This document shows, piece after piece, positions 43,958 to 52,836 of a stretch of DNA of 64,000 nucleotides; the first letter of the stretch is position 1; every line of letters starts with the position of its first letter. Under the pieces are notes generated by a model that was not told where the DNA came from, did not search any database, and worked only from the letters and a program-made list of their open reading frames with translations. The position numbers and the translations under genes were made by a program. The stretch is from Streptomyces naganishii JCM 4654 (GTDB lineage: Bacteria > Actinomycetota > Actinomycetes > Streptomycetales > Streptomycetaceae), in contig NZ_BMVF01000003.1 in NCBI RefSeq assembly GCF_014650575.1, positions 186,001 to 250,000 of the forward strand, written 5' to 3'.

Positions 43958-46900
43958 ATGGGAGCGTTCGTGGCAGCGGACAGGGATTTCTGGGCCGGCG
44001 CGCTGGCCGCCGGCGGCTTCACCGCGCTTCCGCGGTGGGCCGGGGAGCCGGCGCCGGGCGTGGCGGTCCACGAGCAGGCCGTGCCGGCCGGCACCGCCCG
44101 GGCCGTGCGCGCCCTGGCGGCGGAGCTCGGGGCGCCGGTGAGCGCGGTGCTGCTGGCCGCGCACGCCAAGGTGCTGGCCGCGCTGTCGGCCGAGCGGGAC
44201 GTGGTGACGGGCTACGCCGCCCGGGCGGGGGCCGCTCCCCTGCCGTGCCGGGTCTCCCTCGCGCCGCACTCCTGGCGTGAGCTGGTGCTCGGCGCCCGCC
44301 GCGCTGAGGCGGACCTGCACGCTCACCAGGACTTCGCCGTCGAGGAGCTGCGCCGCGAGATGGGCCTGACCGGTCCGGCCTTCGAGGTCGTCCTCGACCC
44401 CGACGGCGTACTGCGCGAGCTGCCCGGCGAGGCGGTCCTGTCGGTCGCCTGGGGCGACCGGGACGGGCGGAGCGAGCTGCGGCTGCGGTACCGCACGGAC
44501 GCCCTGGACGCCGAGGCGGCGGCCCGCGTCGCGGGGTACCACCTCACGGCGCTCGAGCTGATGGCGGCCGACGCCGACGCCGGGCACACCGCCCGGACCC
44601 TGCTGTCCGAGGCCGAGGTGCGCGAGCAGCTCGACGGGATGGCCGGACCGCACCGGGAGCTGCCGCGGGCCCGCGCGCACGAGCTGTTCGAGCGGCAGGC
44701 GCGGGAGCGTCCCGAGGCGGTGGCGGCCGTGCACGGCGGGCGCTCGTGGACGTACGCCGAACTCAACGAGCGGGCGAACCGGCTGGCGCGCGCGCTGCTG
44801 GCCCGCGGGCTGGGCCGGGAGGGCGTGGTGGCCGTGGTCACCGAGCGCAACCTGGACTGGCTGGCCTCGGTGCTGGCCGTGTTCAAGGCCGGCGGGGTCT
44901 ACCTGCCCGTCGAGCCGCACTTCCCGGCCGGCCGGATCGCGGCCACGCTCTCCCGCGCGGGCTGCCGGCTGGTGCTGACCGAGCCGGGCAGCACCGCCAC
45001 CCTCGACGAGGCCCTGGCAGGGCTGCCCACGGCCACCGAGAAACTCCTGGTGGAGAAGGCGTACGCCGAGGAGCACCCCGGCACCGACCCCGGTGTGGAG
45101 GTGACGCCCGGGCAGCTGGCGTACATCTACTTCACCTCCGGCTCCACGGGTGAGCCGAAGGGCGCGATGTGCGAGCACGCGGGCATGCTCAACCATCTGT
45201 ACGCCAAGATCGACGACTTGGGGATCGGCCCGGAGCGGGTGGTGGCGCAGACGGCCCCGCAGTGCTTCGACATCTCGCTGTGGCAGCTGCTGGCCCCGCT
45301 GCTGGTGGGCGGGCGGACCCTGCTGGTGGAGCAGGACGCCATTACCGACGTGGAGCGCTTCGTCGACACCCTGGAGCGGGGCCGGGTCGCGGTGGCGCAG
45401 GTCGTGCCCTCGTACCTGGAGGTGGTGGCGTCGTACCTGGAACGGCACCCGCGCCAACTCCCCGACCTCGCCTGCGTGTCGGTGACCGGTGAGGCGCTGA
45501 AGCGGGAGCTGGTACAGCGCTGGTTCGCCGTCCGGCCGGGCACCCGGCTGGTCAACGCCTATGGCCTGACGGAGACCTCGGACGACACCAACCACGAGGT
45601 GATGGACGCGGTGCCGGACCGGGTGCTGCTCGGGCCCCCGGTCGGCAATGTGCGGGTCTACGTCGTCGACGAGCAGCTGTCGCTGGTGCCGCTCGGCGCG
45701 CCGGGGCTGATCGCCTTCTCCGGGGTGTGCGTGGGCCGCGGCTACGTCAACGATCCCGAGCGGACCCGTGAGGCGTACCGCGAGGACCCGTACCGTCCCG
45801 GTGAGCGGCTCTACCTGGGGGGTGACTGGGGGCGCTGGCACCCGGGCGGCAAGCTGGAGTTCCTCGGCCGCCGCGACAGCCAGGTCAAGATCCGCGGGTT
45901 CCGGATCGAGATCGGGGAGATCGAGAACACCCTGCTGCGGGTCCCGGGCGTGCGGGACGGCGCGGTGGTCGTCGCCGAACTCGCCGGTGGGTCGAAGCAC
46001 TTGATCGCCTTCTACAGCGGCCGCCGCCTGTCCGACGGGGAGTTGGCCGAGGCGCTGGGCGCGGCGCTCCCCGCGTACATGGTGCCCTCGGCGTTCCACT
46101 GGCACGAGAGCCTGCCGCTGACCGGCAACGGCAAGATCGACCGCAAGGCCCTGACCGCGCTGGCCGAGCGCACCGAGCCGGACCGCCGCGAGGCGGACGC
46201 GGACGGCGAGGACGCCCCGCGCACCCCGGCCGAGCGGCGGCTCGCGGCGGCCTGGGCCGAACTGCTGGGCCTGCCCGAGCGCTCGGTGGGCCGGCGCGAC
46301 CACTTCTTCGCCCGCGGCGGCACCTCGCTGTCGGCGGTGAAGCTGACCATCGCGCTGAACCGTGAGGTGTCCCTCAAGGACATCACCCGGCACCCGGTCC
46401 TCGCCGACCTCGCCGCCGTGCTCGACGGCGCCTCCGGCCGGCGTACCGGCCTCCTCCAACCGCTCACCGCGCCGGCCGGCCCGCCCGAGTGCGCCCTGGT
46501 GTGCTTCCCCTACGCGGGCGGCAACGCCGTCAACTTCCGCCCGCTGGCGGACGCGCTGGCCGGCAGCGGGCTCGCGGTGTACGCCGTCGACCTGCCCGGT
46601 CACGACCCGGCCGCCCGGGACGAGCCGTTCGCGCCGCTGCCGCGGGTGGTGGCGGACGCGGTGGCCGAGATCACCGCGCTCGGCGCCAGGAGGGTGATGC
46701 TCTGGGGCCACTCCTCCGGCGCCGCGCCCGCGCTGGAGACGGCGAGGCGGCTGCGGGAGAGCGGGGTGGAGGTCGCGCGGGTCTTCCTCGGCGCGCAGCT
46801 CCTCGGCACGGCGGTCGAACGGCAGGCTGCCGCCGCGGAGTTGACCGGGCGCACGGACGCGGAGATCGCCGCCGCCCTCACCGCGGACGGCGGTCATCCC

Positions 46901-47221
46901 GAGCTCGGTGAGCTGAACGCGCGGCACGCCGAGCTCGTCGCCGCCGCCTACCGGCACGACTGCGTGGCCGCGCACCGCTACTTCGCCGAGTTGCTGAAGT
47001 CCCCTCCGGCGGCGAAGCTGACCGCTCCGGTGACCGTGGTCGCCGCCGCGGACGACCCGCACACGGCGCGCTTCGCCGAGCGCCACCAGGACTGGCGGCT
47101 GCTGGCCGAGCGGGTCGAGCCGCACGAACTGGCCGACGGCGGCCACTACTTCCTGCGCACCCGCCCGGCCGAGGCGGCCCGGGTCGTGCTGGGCGCCGGC
47201 GAACTGCTGGCCTCTCCCTGA
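43958..47221 (+). CDS. NRPS: half condensation - adenylation - PCP - thioesterase
   Basis: 1087 aa. Residues 1-215 look like only the C-terminal lobe of a condensation domain; no HHxxxDG is present, so it cannot condense alone. Adenylation domain about 240-740: YFTSGSTGEPKG, AYGLTETSDDT, GDWGRWHPGGKLEFLGR, LTGNGKIDRK. Pocket residues aligned by eye to GrsA: D-I-W-Q-S-T-A-D-D-K. PCP with Ser790 in FFARGGTSLS. Type II-like C-terminal thioesterase from about 835 (FPYAGGNAVNFRPL, nucleophile Ser919 in GHSSG, His near ELADGGHYFL). The adjacent SbnA/SbnB genes make L-Dap the expected substrate. The two acidic pocket residues (D-D) fit a basic side chain. ATG 43958 follows AGGAAGGA. Confidence 0.88.
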   Translation: MGAFVAADRDFWAGALAAGGFTALPRWAGEPAPGVAVHEQAVPAGTARAVRALAAELGAPVSAVLLAAHAKVLAALSAERDVVTGYAARAGAAPLPCRVSLAPHSWRELVLGARRAEADLHAHQDFAVEELRREMGLTGPAFEVVLDPDGVLRELPGEAVLSVAWGDRDGRSELRLRYRTDALDAEAAARVAGYHLTALELMAADADAGHTARTLLSEAEVREQLDGMAGPHRELPRARAHELFERQARERPEAVAAVHGGRSWTYAELNERANRLARALLARGLGREGVVAVVTERNLDWLASVLAVFKAGGVYLPVEPHFPAGRIAATLSRAGCRLVLTEPGSTATLDEALAGLPTATEKLLVEKAYAEEHPGTDPGVEVTPGQLAYIYFTSGSTGEPKGAMCEHAGMLNHLYAKIDDLGIGPERVVAQTAPQCFDISLWQLLAPLLVGGRTLLVEQDAITDVERFVDTLERGRVAVAQVVPSYLEVVASYLERHPRQLPDLACVSVTGEALKRELVQRWFAVRPGTRLVNAYGLTETSDDTNHEVMDAVPDRVLLGPPVGNVRVYVVDEQLSLVPLGAPGLIAFSGVCVGRGYVNDPERTREAYREDPYRPGERLYLGGDWGRWHPGGKLEFLGRRDSQVKIRGFRIEIGEIENTLLRVPGVRDGAVVVAELAGGSKHLIAFYSGRRLSDGELAEALGAALPAYMVPSAFHWHESLPLTGNGKIDRKALTALAERTEPDRREADADGEDAPRTPAERRLAAAWAELLGLPERSVGRRDHFFARGGTSLSAVKLTIALNREVSLKDITRHPVLADLAAVLDGASGRRTGLLQPLTAPAGPPECALVCFPYAGGNAVNFRPLADALAGSGLAVYAVDLPGHDPAARDEPFAPLPRVVADAVAEITALGARRVMLWGHSSGAAPALETARRLRESGVEVARVFLGAQLLGTAVERQAAAAELTGRTDAEIAAALTADGGHPELGELNARHAELVAAAYRHDCVAAHRYFAELLKSPPAAKLTAPVTVVAAADDPHTARFAERHQDWRLLAERVEPHELADGGHYFLRTRPAEAARVVLGAGELLASP

Positions 47222-47276
47222 GCGGCCAAGACCGGCCGGCCCCCTGACCAGATGTGCCCTACGAAAGGAAACCGAG

Positions 47277-48290
47277 ATGTCGTTCTCGTCCCCGGCGTCA
47301 CTGCTGGAGGTGGAGCCACGGCCGGACCGGCCCGCGATCCTGCGCGTCGAGGCCCCGGTCGACGCCGCCGGATGGGCGGCCGGGAACCGGGAGGCCCTGC
47401 GCGCCCAGGTCACCGAGCACGGCGCCGTCCTCGTGCGCGGACTCGGACTGCGGGACGCGGACCAGGCCGGCGCGGTCTTCTCCCGGCTGGCCGGCACGCT
47501 CATGACCGAGCGCGAGGCGTTCGCACCCCGCGACCTGCACGGCCCCAAGCTGTACTCCTCCACCGCGTGGCCGGCCAACCAGCCCATGTGCATGCACCAC
47601 GAGCTCAGTTACGCGCTGGAGGTCCCCGGCCTGATGCTCTTCGCGTGCCTGACCGCGCCCGCCGAGGGCGGGGCGACCGCCGTGGCCGACGGCGAGGAGG
47701 TGCTGCGGGCGCTGCCCCGCGAACTGACCGAGCGCTTCGAGCGCGAGGGCTGGCTGCTCACCCGCAGCTACAACGACGAGATCGGGGCCTCCCTGGAGGA
47801 GTCGTTCGGCACCGACGACCGCGAGACCGTCGAGAACTACTGCCGCGCCCACTCCATCGACTTCGCCTGGCAGCCGGACGGCTCGCTGCGCACCCGGCAG
47901 TTGCGCGCCGCGGTGGTCGACCATCCGGTCACCGGCCGCCGGTGCTGGTTCAACCAGATCGCCTTCCTCAACCAGTGGACGCTGGCGCCGGAGGTGCGCG
48001 AGTACCTGGTCGACGAGTACGGCGAGGACGGGCTGCCGTTCAACACCCGCTACGGCGACGGCACTCCGATCGGCGAGGACGTCGTGGAGTTGCTCAACGC
48101 GACCTACGACCGGCACACCCGGCGCGAACCCTGGCAGGAGGGCGACCTGATGCTCGTCGACAACATCCGCACCGCGCACAGCCGTGAGGCCTTCACCGGC
48201 GAACGGCAGGTGGTGGTCGCGCTCGCCGACCCGCAGCGGCCGGCCGCGCCGGGCCCGGCGGACGGCGCCTCGAAGGGAGCCCGGCGGTGA
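47277..48290 (+). CDS. TauD/SyrP-like Fe(II)/2-oxoglutarate dioxygenase
   Basis: 337-aa non-haem iron oxygenase. Facial triad: H107-x-E109 in MCMHHELSYA and distal H301 in NIRTAHSREAF, followed by the Arg of TGER expected to bind 2-oxoglutarate. The HxE rather than HxD triad and the AHSREAF motif place it with SyrP and clavaminate-synthase-like members, several of which beta-hydroxylate carrier-bound amino acids. In this operon it may hydroxylate PCP-bound Dap or the finished chain. The ATG has AAAGGAAA upstream; its stop overlaps the next start (GTGA), so it is coupled to sbnB. Confidence 0.85.
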   Translation: MSFSSPASLLEVEPRPDRPAILRVEAPVDAAGWAAGNREALRAQVTEHGAVLVRGLGLRDADQAGAVFSRLAGTLMTEREAFAPRDLHGPKLYSSTAWPANQPMCMHHELSYALEVPGLMLFACLTAPAEGGATAVADGEEVLRALPRELTERFEREGWLLTRSYNDEIGASLEESFGTDDRETVENYCRAHSIDFAWQPDGSLRTRQLRAAVVDHPVTGRRCWFNQIAFLNQWTLAPEVREYLVDEYGEDGLPFNTRYGDGTPIGEDVVELLNATYDRHTRREPWQEGDLMLVDNIRTAHSREAFTGERQVVVALADPQRPAAPGPADGASKGARR

Positions 48291-49369
48291 ACCCCGTGAC
48301 GTCCGCCGCCGCCGAGTCGGCCGCCCGTGGCGCCGCCCCGGTGCCCGGCTTCGCCGTCATCCCCGGCGCCCAGGTCCACGAGGCTCTCCAGGGACGCGAG
48401 AAGGAGATCACCGAGCTCGTCGAGGCCACCTACCGGCTGCACGGCGCCGGGCAGACGGTCAACCCGCCCTCGTACTTCCTGCGCTTCCCCGACCGGCCCT
48501 CCTCCCGGATCATCGCGCTGCCCGCCTCGGTCGGCGGCTCGGTGGGCGTGGACGGGCTGAAGTGGATCTCCAGCTTCCCCGACAACGTGGCGGCCGGGCT
48601 GCCCCGGGCGTCCGCCGTGCTCGTGCTCAACGACCACGACACCGGCTACCCGTTCGCCTGCCTGGAGAGCTCCATCATCAGCGCCACCAGGACGGCCGCG
48701 TCGGCCGCGCTGGCCGCCGACCGGCTCACCCGGACCCGGCGGCGCCCCACCCGCGTCGGCTTCTTCGGCACCGGCCTGATCGCCCGCTACATCCACACCT
48801 TCCTCACGGGCACCGGCTGGAGCTTCGAGCAGGTCGGCGTGTACGACGTCTCGGCGGACAGCGCGGCCGGCTTCTGCGGCTACCTGCGCCAGTCCGGCGC
48901 GGACGGACAGGGCGGCGGCGAGATCACCGTCCACGACAGCCCCGAGGAGCTGATCCGCTCCAGCGACCTGGTCGTCTTCGCGACCGTCGCGGGCCGGCCG
49001 CACGTGAGCGACCCGTCGCTGTTCGACCACGCGCCCGTGGTGCTGCACGTCTCGCTGCGCGACCTCGCGCCCGAGGTCCTGCTCGCCTCGGCCAACTTCG
49101 TCGACGACGTCGAGCACTGCCTGAAGGCCGACACCTCCCCGCACCTGGCCGAACAGCTCACCGGCGGCCGGGGCTTCCTCGACGGCACGCTCGACGACGT
49201 GCTGACCGGCCGGGTGGATCCGCCGGCCGACCGCACGGTGGTCTTCTCGCCGTTCGGCCTCGGCGTCCTCGACCTGGCCGTCGGCAAGTACGTCTACGAC
49301 GAGGTGGCCCGGGCCGGTGATCTCCGCGTCATCGACGACTTCTTCCACGAGCTGCGCCGGTACGGCTGA
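48287..49369 (+). CDS. sbnB: SbnB-like N-(2-amino-2-carboxyethyl)-L-glutamate dehydrogenase
   Basis: 360-aa member of the ornithine cyclodeaminase/mu-crystallin family. NAD-binding motif GFFGTGLIARYIH at about 160-172; AGLPRASAVLVLND and LESSIISATRTAA are hallmark stretches of the SbnB subfamily. In staphyloferrin B synthesis SbnB oxidises the SbnA product N-(1-amino-1-carboxy-2-ethyl)glutamate to L-2,3-diaminopropionate and 2-oxoglutarate. Here it precedes SbnA by 38 bp and overlaps the dioxygenase gene by four bases. Product: L-Dap for the NRPS upstream. The 2-oxoglutarate released could be used by the dioxygenase. Confidence 0.92.
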   Translation: MNPVTSAAAESAARGAAPVPGFAVIPGAQVHEALQGREKEITELVEATYRLHGAGQTVNPPSYFLRFPDRPSSRIIALPASVGGSVGVDGLKWISSFPDNVAAGLPRASAVLVLNDHDTGYPFACLESSIISATRTAASAALAADRLTRTRRRPTRVGFFGTGLIARYIHTFLTGTGWSFEQVGVYDVSADSAAGFCGYLRQSGADGQGGGEITVHDSPEELIRSSDLVVFATVAGRPHVSDPSLFDHAPVVLHVSLRDLAPEVLLASANFVDDVEHCLKADTSPHLAEQLTGGRGFLDGTLDDVLTGRVDPPADRTVVFSPFGLGVLDLAVGKYVYDEVARAGDLRVIDDFFHELRRYG

Positions 49370-49407
49370 CCGTCCCTTCTCCCCGGCCCAGGCATCAGGA
49401 GGCCAGC

Positions 49408-50493
49408 GTGACCGTCATCTCCACTCCCCACGCCTTCAACGAAGGCCAGCTCTACGTCGACCTTCTGCCGATCTTCGGGCGCTCGCTCTACCTGAAGTGC
49501 GAGGGCTTCAACTTCGCGGGCTCGATCAAGCTGAAGGCCGCGATCGAGATGGTGGAGACCGCGGAGCGCGACGGCCTCCTGTCCCCCGACTCGGTCATCA
49601 TCGAGTCCTCGTCCGGCAACCTGGGGGTGGCGCTCAGCATGATCGCCGCCAGCAAGGGCTACCGGTTCCTGTGCGTGACCGACTCCCGCTGCAACCTGTC
49701 GACCAGGCTGCTGATGGAGGCGCTGGGCAGCGAGGTGCACGTCATCGCCGACCTGGACGCCAACGGCGGGTTCCTGGGCGCGCGCATCGACTACGTCCGC
49801 GCTCTGTGCGCCGCCGACGAGCGGTACGTCTGGCTGAGCCAGTACACCAACCCGGGCAACTGGGGGGCGCACTACCGCAGGACCGCGCCGGAGATCGCCT
49901 CCCAGTTCCCGCGCCTGGACGTGCTGTTCGTGGGCGCCGGCACCACGGGCACCCTGATGGGCTGCGCGCGCTACTTCCGCGAGTGGCACCGGCCGGTGCG
50001 GATCGTGGCGGTGGACACCGTCGGCTCGGTGGCCTTCGGCGGCAAGCCGGGCCGGCGGATGATCCCCGGCCTCGGCATGAGCATGCGCCCGCCGCTGCTC
50101 GACGAGTCCTACGTGGACGAGGTGGTCCGGGTCGAGGAGGCGGACACCATCCGGGCCTGTCACCGGCTGGCCAGGCGCGGCTTCCTGTTCGGCGGCTCCA
50201 CCGGGACGGTGGTCAGCGGCGCGATGGAGTGGCTGGCCCGCCATGAGTGTCCCGGGCTGACCGCGGTGGCCATCGCGCCGGACCTCGGCGAGCGCTATCT
50301 CGACACGATCTACCAGACCACCTGGCTGGAGGACCTGTACGGCGACGGCATACTCGACCTCGGCGAGGACGGCCCGGACGGCGAAACCGGCGGCTCCTGC
50401 CAGGACTCCGAGTCGGAGTCGGAGCAGGTGACCGCCGGCTCCAGGGGCGCCGACCGGATGTCCCGCGCCGACGGGCGCCGTCGCAAGTCCTAG
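49408..50493 (+). CDS. sbnA: SbnA-like PLP-dependent Dap precursor synthase
   Basis: 361-aa fold-type II PLP enzyme of the cysteine synthase family. PLP lysine K41 in FAGSIKLKAA, phosphate-binding loop GAGTTGTLMG and SSGNLGVALSMIAA. In staphylococci SbnA joins O-phospho-L-serine and L-glutamate to N-(1-amino-1-carboxy-2-ethyl)glutamate, the substrate of SbnB. The last 45 residues are a Ser/Glu/Asp-rich then Arg-rich tail not needed for the fold. Last gene of the Dap operon; a hairpin follows. Confidence 0.92.
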   Translation: MTVISTPHAFNEGQLYVDLLPIFGRSLYLKCEGFNFAGSIKLKAAIEMVETAERDGLLSPDSVIIESSSGNLGVALSMIAASKGYRFLCVTDSRCNLSTRLLMEALGSEVHVIADLDANGGFLGARIDYVRALCAADERYVWLSQYTNPGNWGAHYRRTAPEIASQFPRLDVLFVGAGTTGTLMGCARYFREWHRPVRIVAVDTVGSVAFGGKPGRRMIPGLGMSMRPPLLDESYVDEVVRVEEADTIRACHRLARRGFLFGGSTGTVVSGAMEWLARHECPGLTAVAIAPDLGERYLDTIYQTTWLEDLYGDGILDLGEDGPDGETGGSCQDSESESEQVTAGSRGADRMSRADGRRRKS

Positions 50494-50509
50494 GCGCGGG
50501 GAACGGCGT

Positions 50510-50539
50510 GGCGCGGGCGCCGGCTCAGCCGGCCGCGCC
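50510..50539. terminator. bidirectional terminator between sbnA and the MFS gene
   Basis: GGCGCG-(GGC)-GCCGGC, loop TCA, GCCGGC-CGCGCC: 12 pairs with a 3-nt bulge. The loop is the stop codon of the MFS gene. Confidence 0.55.
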
Positions 50540-52246
50540 GCGCAGCGCCGTCAGGGTGGCCGCGTCCAGGGGCCGGGGGTCGCTGTCGGGGTCGACCAGG
50601 ACGACCGTGCAGGTGGCGGCGTGGGTGAGGGCGGTGGTGAAGCTGCCGTCGGCGAACTGGGCCAGCGGGCCGCGCGGCGAGCGGCCCACCGCCACGGTGC
50701 GGGCGCCCAGTTCGGCGGCGTGCCGGGCCAGTGCGCGGCCGGCCGCGGCGTGGTCGCCGACGCTGGTGAGGATCTGCCCGGTCGCGGCGACGCCCTGGGC
50801 GGCCAGCCGGTCGAGATGGGCGGTCACGGTCGCGCGGGCATGGGCGAGGTCCTCGGCGTCGACGGCCTGCTCCTCGACGACGGCGGTCTGCTGCACGTGC
50901 ACGACCTCCAGAGGACTGCCGGTGTCCCGGGCGAGGCGCGCTGCGGTGTCCACGATCACGGCGGCCCGGTCGTGGTCGCCGACCGCGACGACGACGGGAG
51001 GCGTGGTGCCGCTCGGCGCGTCGCCGACACGGGTGAGCGTCGGCTCGACGGGTTCGCCCTCGCCGGTGCGCGTCTCCGCCTGCCGCAGCAGCCGGTGGCC
51101 GCTGGCCAGCACCGGGATGGCGAGGACGAAGGTGGCCGCGCCGACGTAGAAGGGCACGCTCAGATCGGTGGCGTCGGCGAGCTTGCCGGCGACGTAGGGG
51201 GCCAGGCCGCCGCCGATGAAGCGCAGGAAGCCGTAGGCGGAGGACGCGACGGGACGCTCGACCGGGGAGACGAGCATGACCGCCTGGGTGGTCAGGGTGT
51301 TGTTGATGCCGATGAACGCGCCGCTGACGATCACCGCGACGATCACCACCGTGGGGGTGGCGACCCCGGCGGCTATGACGGCCATGACGACGCCGAGTCC
51401 GAGGAGGTTGGCGTACAGCACGGGCGCGGTGCCGAAGCGGGCTTGCAGCCGGGGCGCGAAGAAGACGCTGAAGGCGGCCACGAGCAGGCCCCACCCGGTG
51501 AAGACCAGCCCCAGCTGATGGGCGCTCAGCTTCATCGGGTACGGCGCGTAGCCGAGCATGGTGAAGAAGCCCCAGTTGTAGAGCAGGGCCATGATGCCCA
51601 TGGTCAGCAGGCCGCGGTGGCGCAGTGCCTTGAGCGGGGCGACGGGTGAGGTGCGGCGTGCCGGCTTGGGCAGCTCGGGCACGAAGGCCAGGGTGGCGAC
51701 GAGCGCGATGGCCATGAGGCCGGCGACGCCGAAGAAGGGACCGCGCCAGCTGATCGCGCCCAACTCGCCTCCGAGCAGCGGGCCGACCGCGATGCCGAGG
51801 CCGAGCGCGGTCTCGTAGAGGATGATCGCGCCGCCGAAGCCGCCGCTGGCGGAGGCGACGATGACGGCCAGGGAAGTGGCGATGAACAGGGCGTTGCCCA
51901 GTCCCCATCCGGCACGGAAGCCGACGATGCCGTTGATGGAGCCGGAGCAGCCGGCCAGGGCGGCGAAGACGACGATGACCGACAGGCCTACGACGAGGGT
52001 GCGCTTGGCGCCGAAGCGGCTGGAGAACCAGCCGACGATCAGCATGGCCACCGCGGTGACGATCAGGTAGCTGCTGAAGAGCAGGGAGACCTGACTGGGC
52101 GAGGCGTGCAGGCTCTCGGCGAGGGCGGGCAGGATCGGGTCGACCAGGCCGATGCCCATGAACGAGATGACACAGGCGAACGCGACGGCCCAGACGGCCT
52201 TGGGCTGCTTGAAGGGGCTGGCAGCCTTTCCGTGCGGTGCACTCAT
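50525..52246 (-). CDS. MFS transporter fused to a universal stress (USP) domain
   Basis: 573 aa. Residues 1-405 are a 12-TM major facilitator of the drug-exporter type (ISFMGIGLVDPILPALAESL, motif A GWFSSRFGAKRTLVVG, LYETALGLGIAVGPLLGG). After a short linker, residues about 435-573 form a USP domain (PPVVVAVGDHDRAAVIVDTA, LEVVHVQQTAVVEEQAVD, GARTVAVGRSPRGPLAQFADGSF...), whose usual nucleotide-binding glycines are partly kept. It should export a small molecule by proton antiport; position suggests the Dap-derived product or an unrelated drug. It is preceded by a MarR gene 73 bp upstream, likely in the same transcript. ATG 52246 follows GGAAGAG. Confidence 0.85.
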   Translation of the reverse strand: MSAPHGKAASPFKQPKAVWAVAFACVISFMGIGLVDPILPALAESLHASPSQVSLLFSSYLIVTAVAMLIVGWFSSRFGAKRTLVVGLSVIVVFAALAGCSGSINGIVGFRAGWGLGNALFIATSLAVIVASASGGFGGAIILYETALGLGIAVGPLLGGELGAISWRGPFFGVAGLMAIALVATLAFVPELPKPARRTSPVAPLKALRHRGLLTMGIMALLYNWGFFTMLGYAPYPMKLSAHQLGLVFTGWGLLVAAFSVFFAPRLQARFGTAPVLYANLLGLGVVMAVIAAGVATPTVVIVAVIVSGAFIGINNTLTTQAVMLVSPVERPVASSAYGFLRFIGGGLAPYVAGKLADATDLSVPFYVGAATFVLAIPVLASGHRLLRQAETRTGEGEPVEPTLTRVGDAPSGTTPPVVVAVGDHDRAAVIVDTAARLARDTGSPLEVVHVQQTAVVEEQAVDAEDLAHARATVTAHLDRLAAQGVAATGQILTSVGDHAAAGRALARHAAELGARTVAVGRSPRGPLAQFADGSFTTALTHAATCTVVLVDPDSDPRPLDAATLTALRGAAG

Positions 52247-52319
52247 GTGCGGTTCTCTTCCGGGGAGTTGGGGTTGGGAACGGGAGTGGGGAGGGATGGT
52301 GCGCCGGCCCTGCCGGGGT

Positions 52320-52778
52320 TCACGGGCGAGCCTGACGGTTCCTGATCGCGCGGGCCAGCGCGGGCAGCGCGACGCGCACCGCCTGCTGTTCGGCGGCGGG
52401 CAGTTCCTCGACGAGCTGCCCAAGGGCCTCGGCGCGTTCGGCACGCCGCTGCCGGAACACCTCCCGGCCCAGGTCGGTGGCCCGCACCACCACACCCCGG
52501 CCGTCGCTCGCGTCGGCGGCGCGCCGCACCAGTCCGGCCCGCTCCAGGCGGGTCACGAGCTGGGTCATGTTCGGCTGGGAGACGCCCTCGGTGCGCGCCA
52601 GCTCGGTCAGCCGGTGCGGACCCTCCCGGCCCAGCCGGGCCAGCACCGAGGAGGCCGCGGTGCTCAGCCCGCCGGCCGTGGCGCTGCGGCGCACGTGCCG
52701 GACCAGTTCCTCGACGGCGATGATCAGTTCCTCCGCCGAGGCCGCGGCACCTTCGGAGTCCATGACCGGCTCATACAT
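52320..52778 (-). CDS. MarR family regulator
   Basis: 152-aa MarR protein: AEELIIAVEELVRHVRRSA dimer helix, recognition part TEGVSQPNMTQLVTRLERAGLV, and the wing with ADASDGRGVVVRATDLG. It probably represses itself and the MFS-USP gene behind it. The start is placed at ATG 52778 because a TTGTTT-17-CATAAT promoter ends 6 nt before it, which predicts a leaderless mRNA; ATG 52793 in frame lies upstream of the predicted transcription start. Confidence 0.85.
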   Translation of the reverse strand: MYEPVMDSEGAAASAEELIIAVEELVRHVRRSATAGGLSTAASSVLARLGREGPHRLTELARTEGVSQPNMTQLVTRLERAGLVRRAADASDGRGVVVRATDLGREVFRQRRAERAEALGQLVEELPAAEQQAVRVALPALARAIRNRQARP

Positions 52779-52781
52779 AAC

Positions 52782-52813
52782 TGCATTATGCACTTAGGTG
52801 TAATGCGAAACAA
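52782..52813 (-). promoter_or_regulatory. promoter and palindromic operator of the MarR-MFS operon
   Basis: TTGTTT (52813-52808), 17 nt, CATAAT (52790-52785), 6 nt, ATG. The 11-bp palindrome TGCAT-A-ATGCA (52792-52782) covers the -10 hexamer, the classic place for MarR binding. Confidence 0.65.
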
Positions 52814-52836
52814 CCCGCCCCGGCCGACCGCCCAGC

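Noticed and set aside
21239..50493. bldA (TTA codon) control of the two biosynthetic operons
   Set aside because: No in-frame TTA codon was noticed on a by-eye pass, but the scan was not exhaustive, so no claim is made.
17652..50493. PKS operon and Dap operon as one biosynthetic cluster
   Set aside because: They are on opposite strands, separated by an aquaporin, a zinc-ribbon gene and a regulator with strong terminators, and share no promoter motif; treated as two systems.
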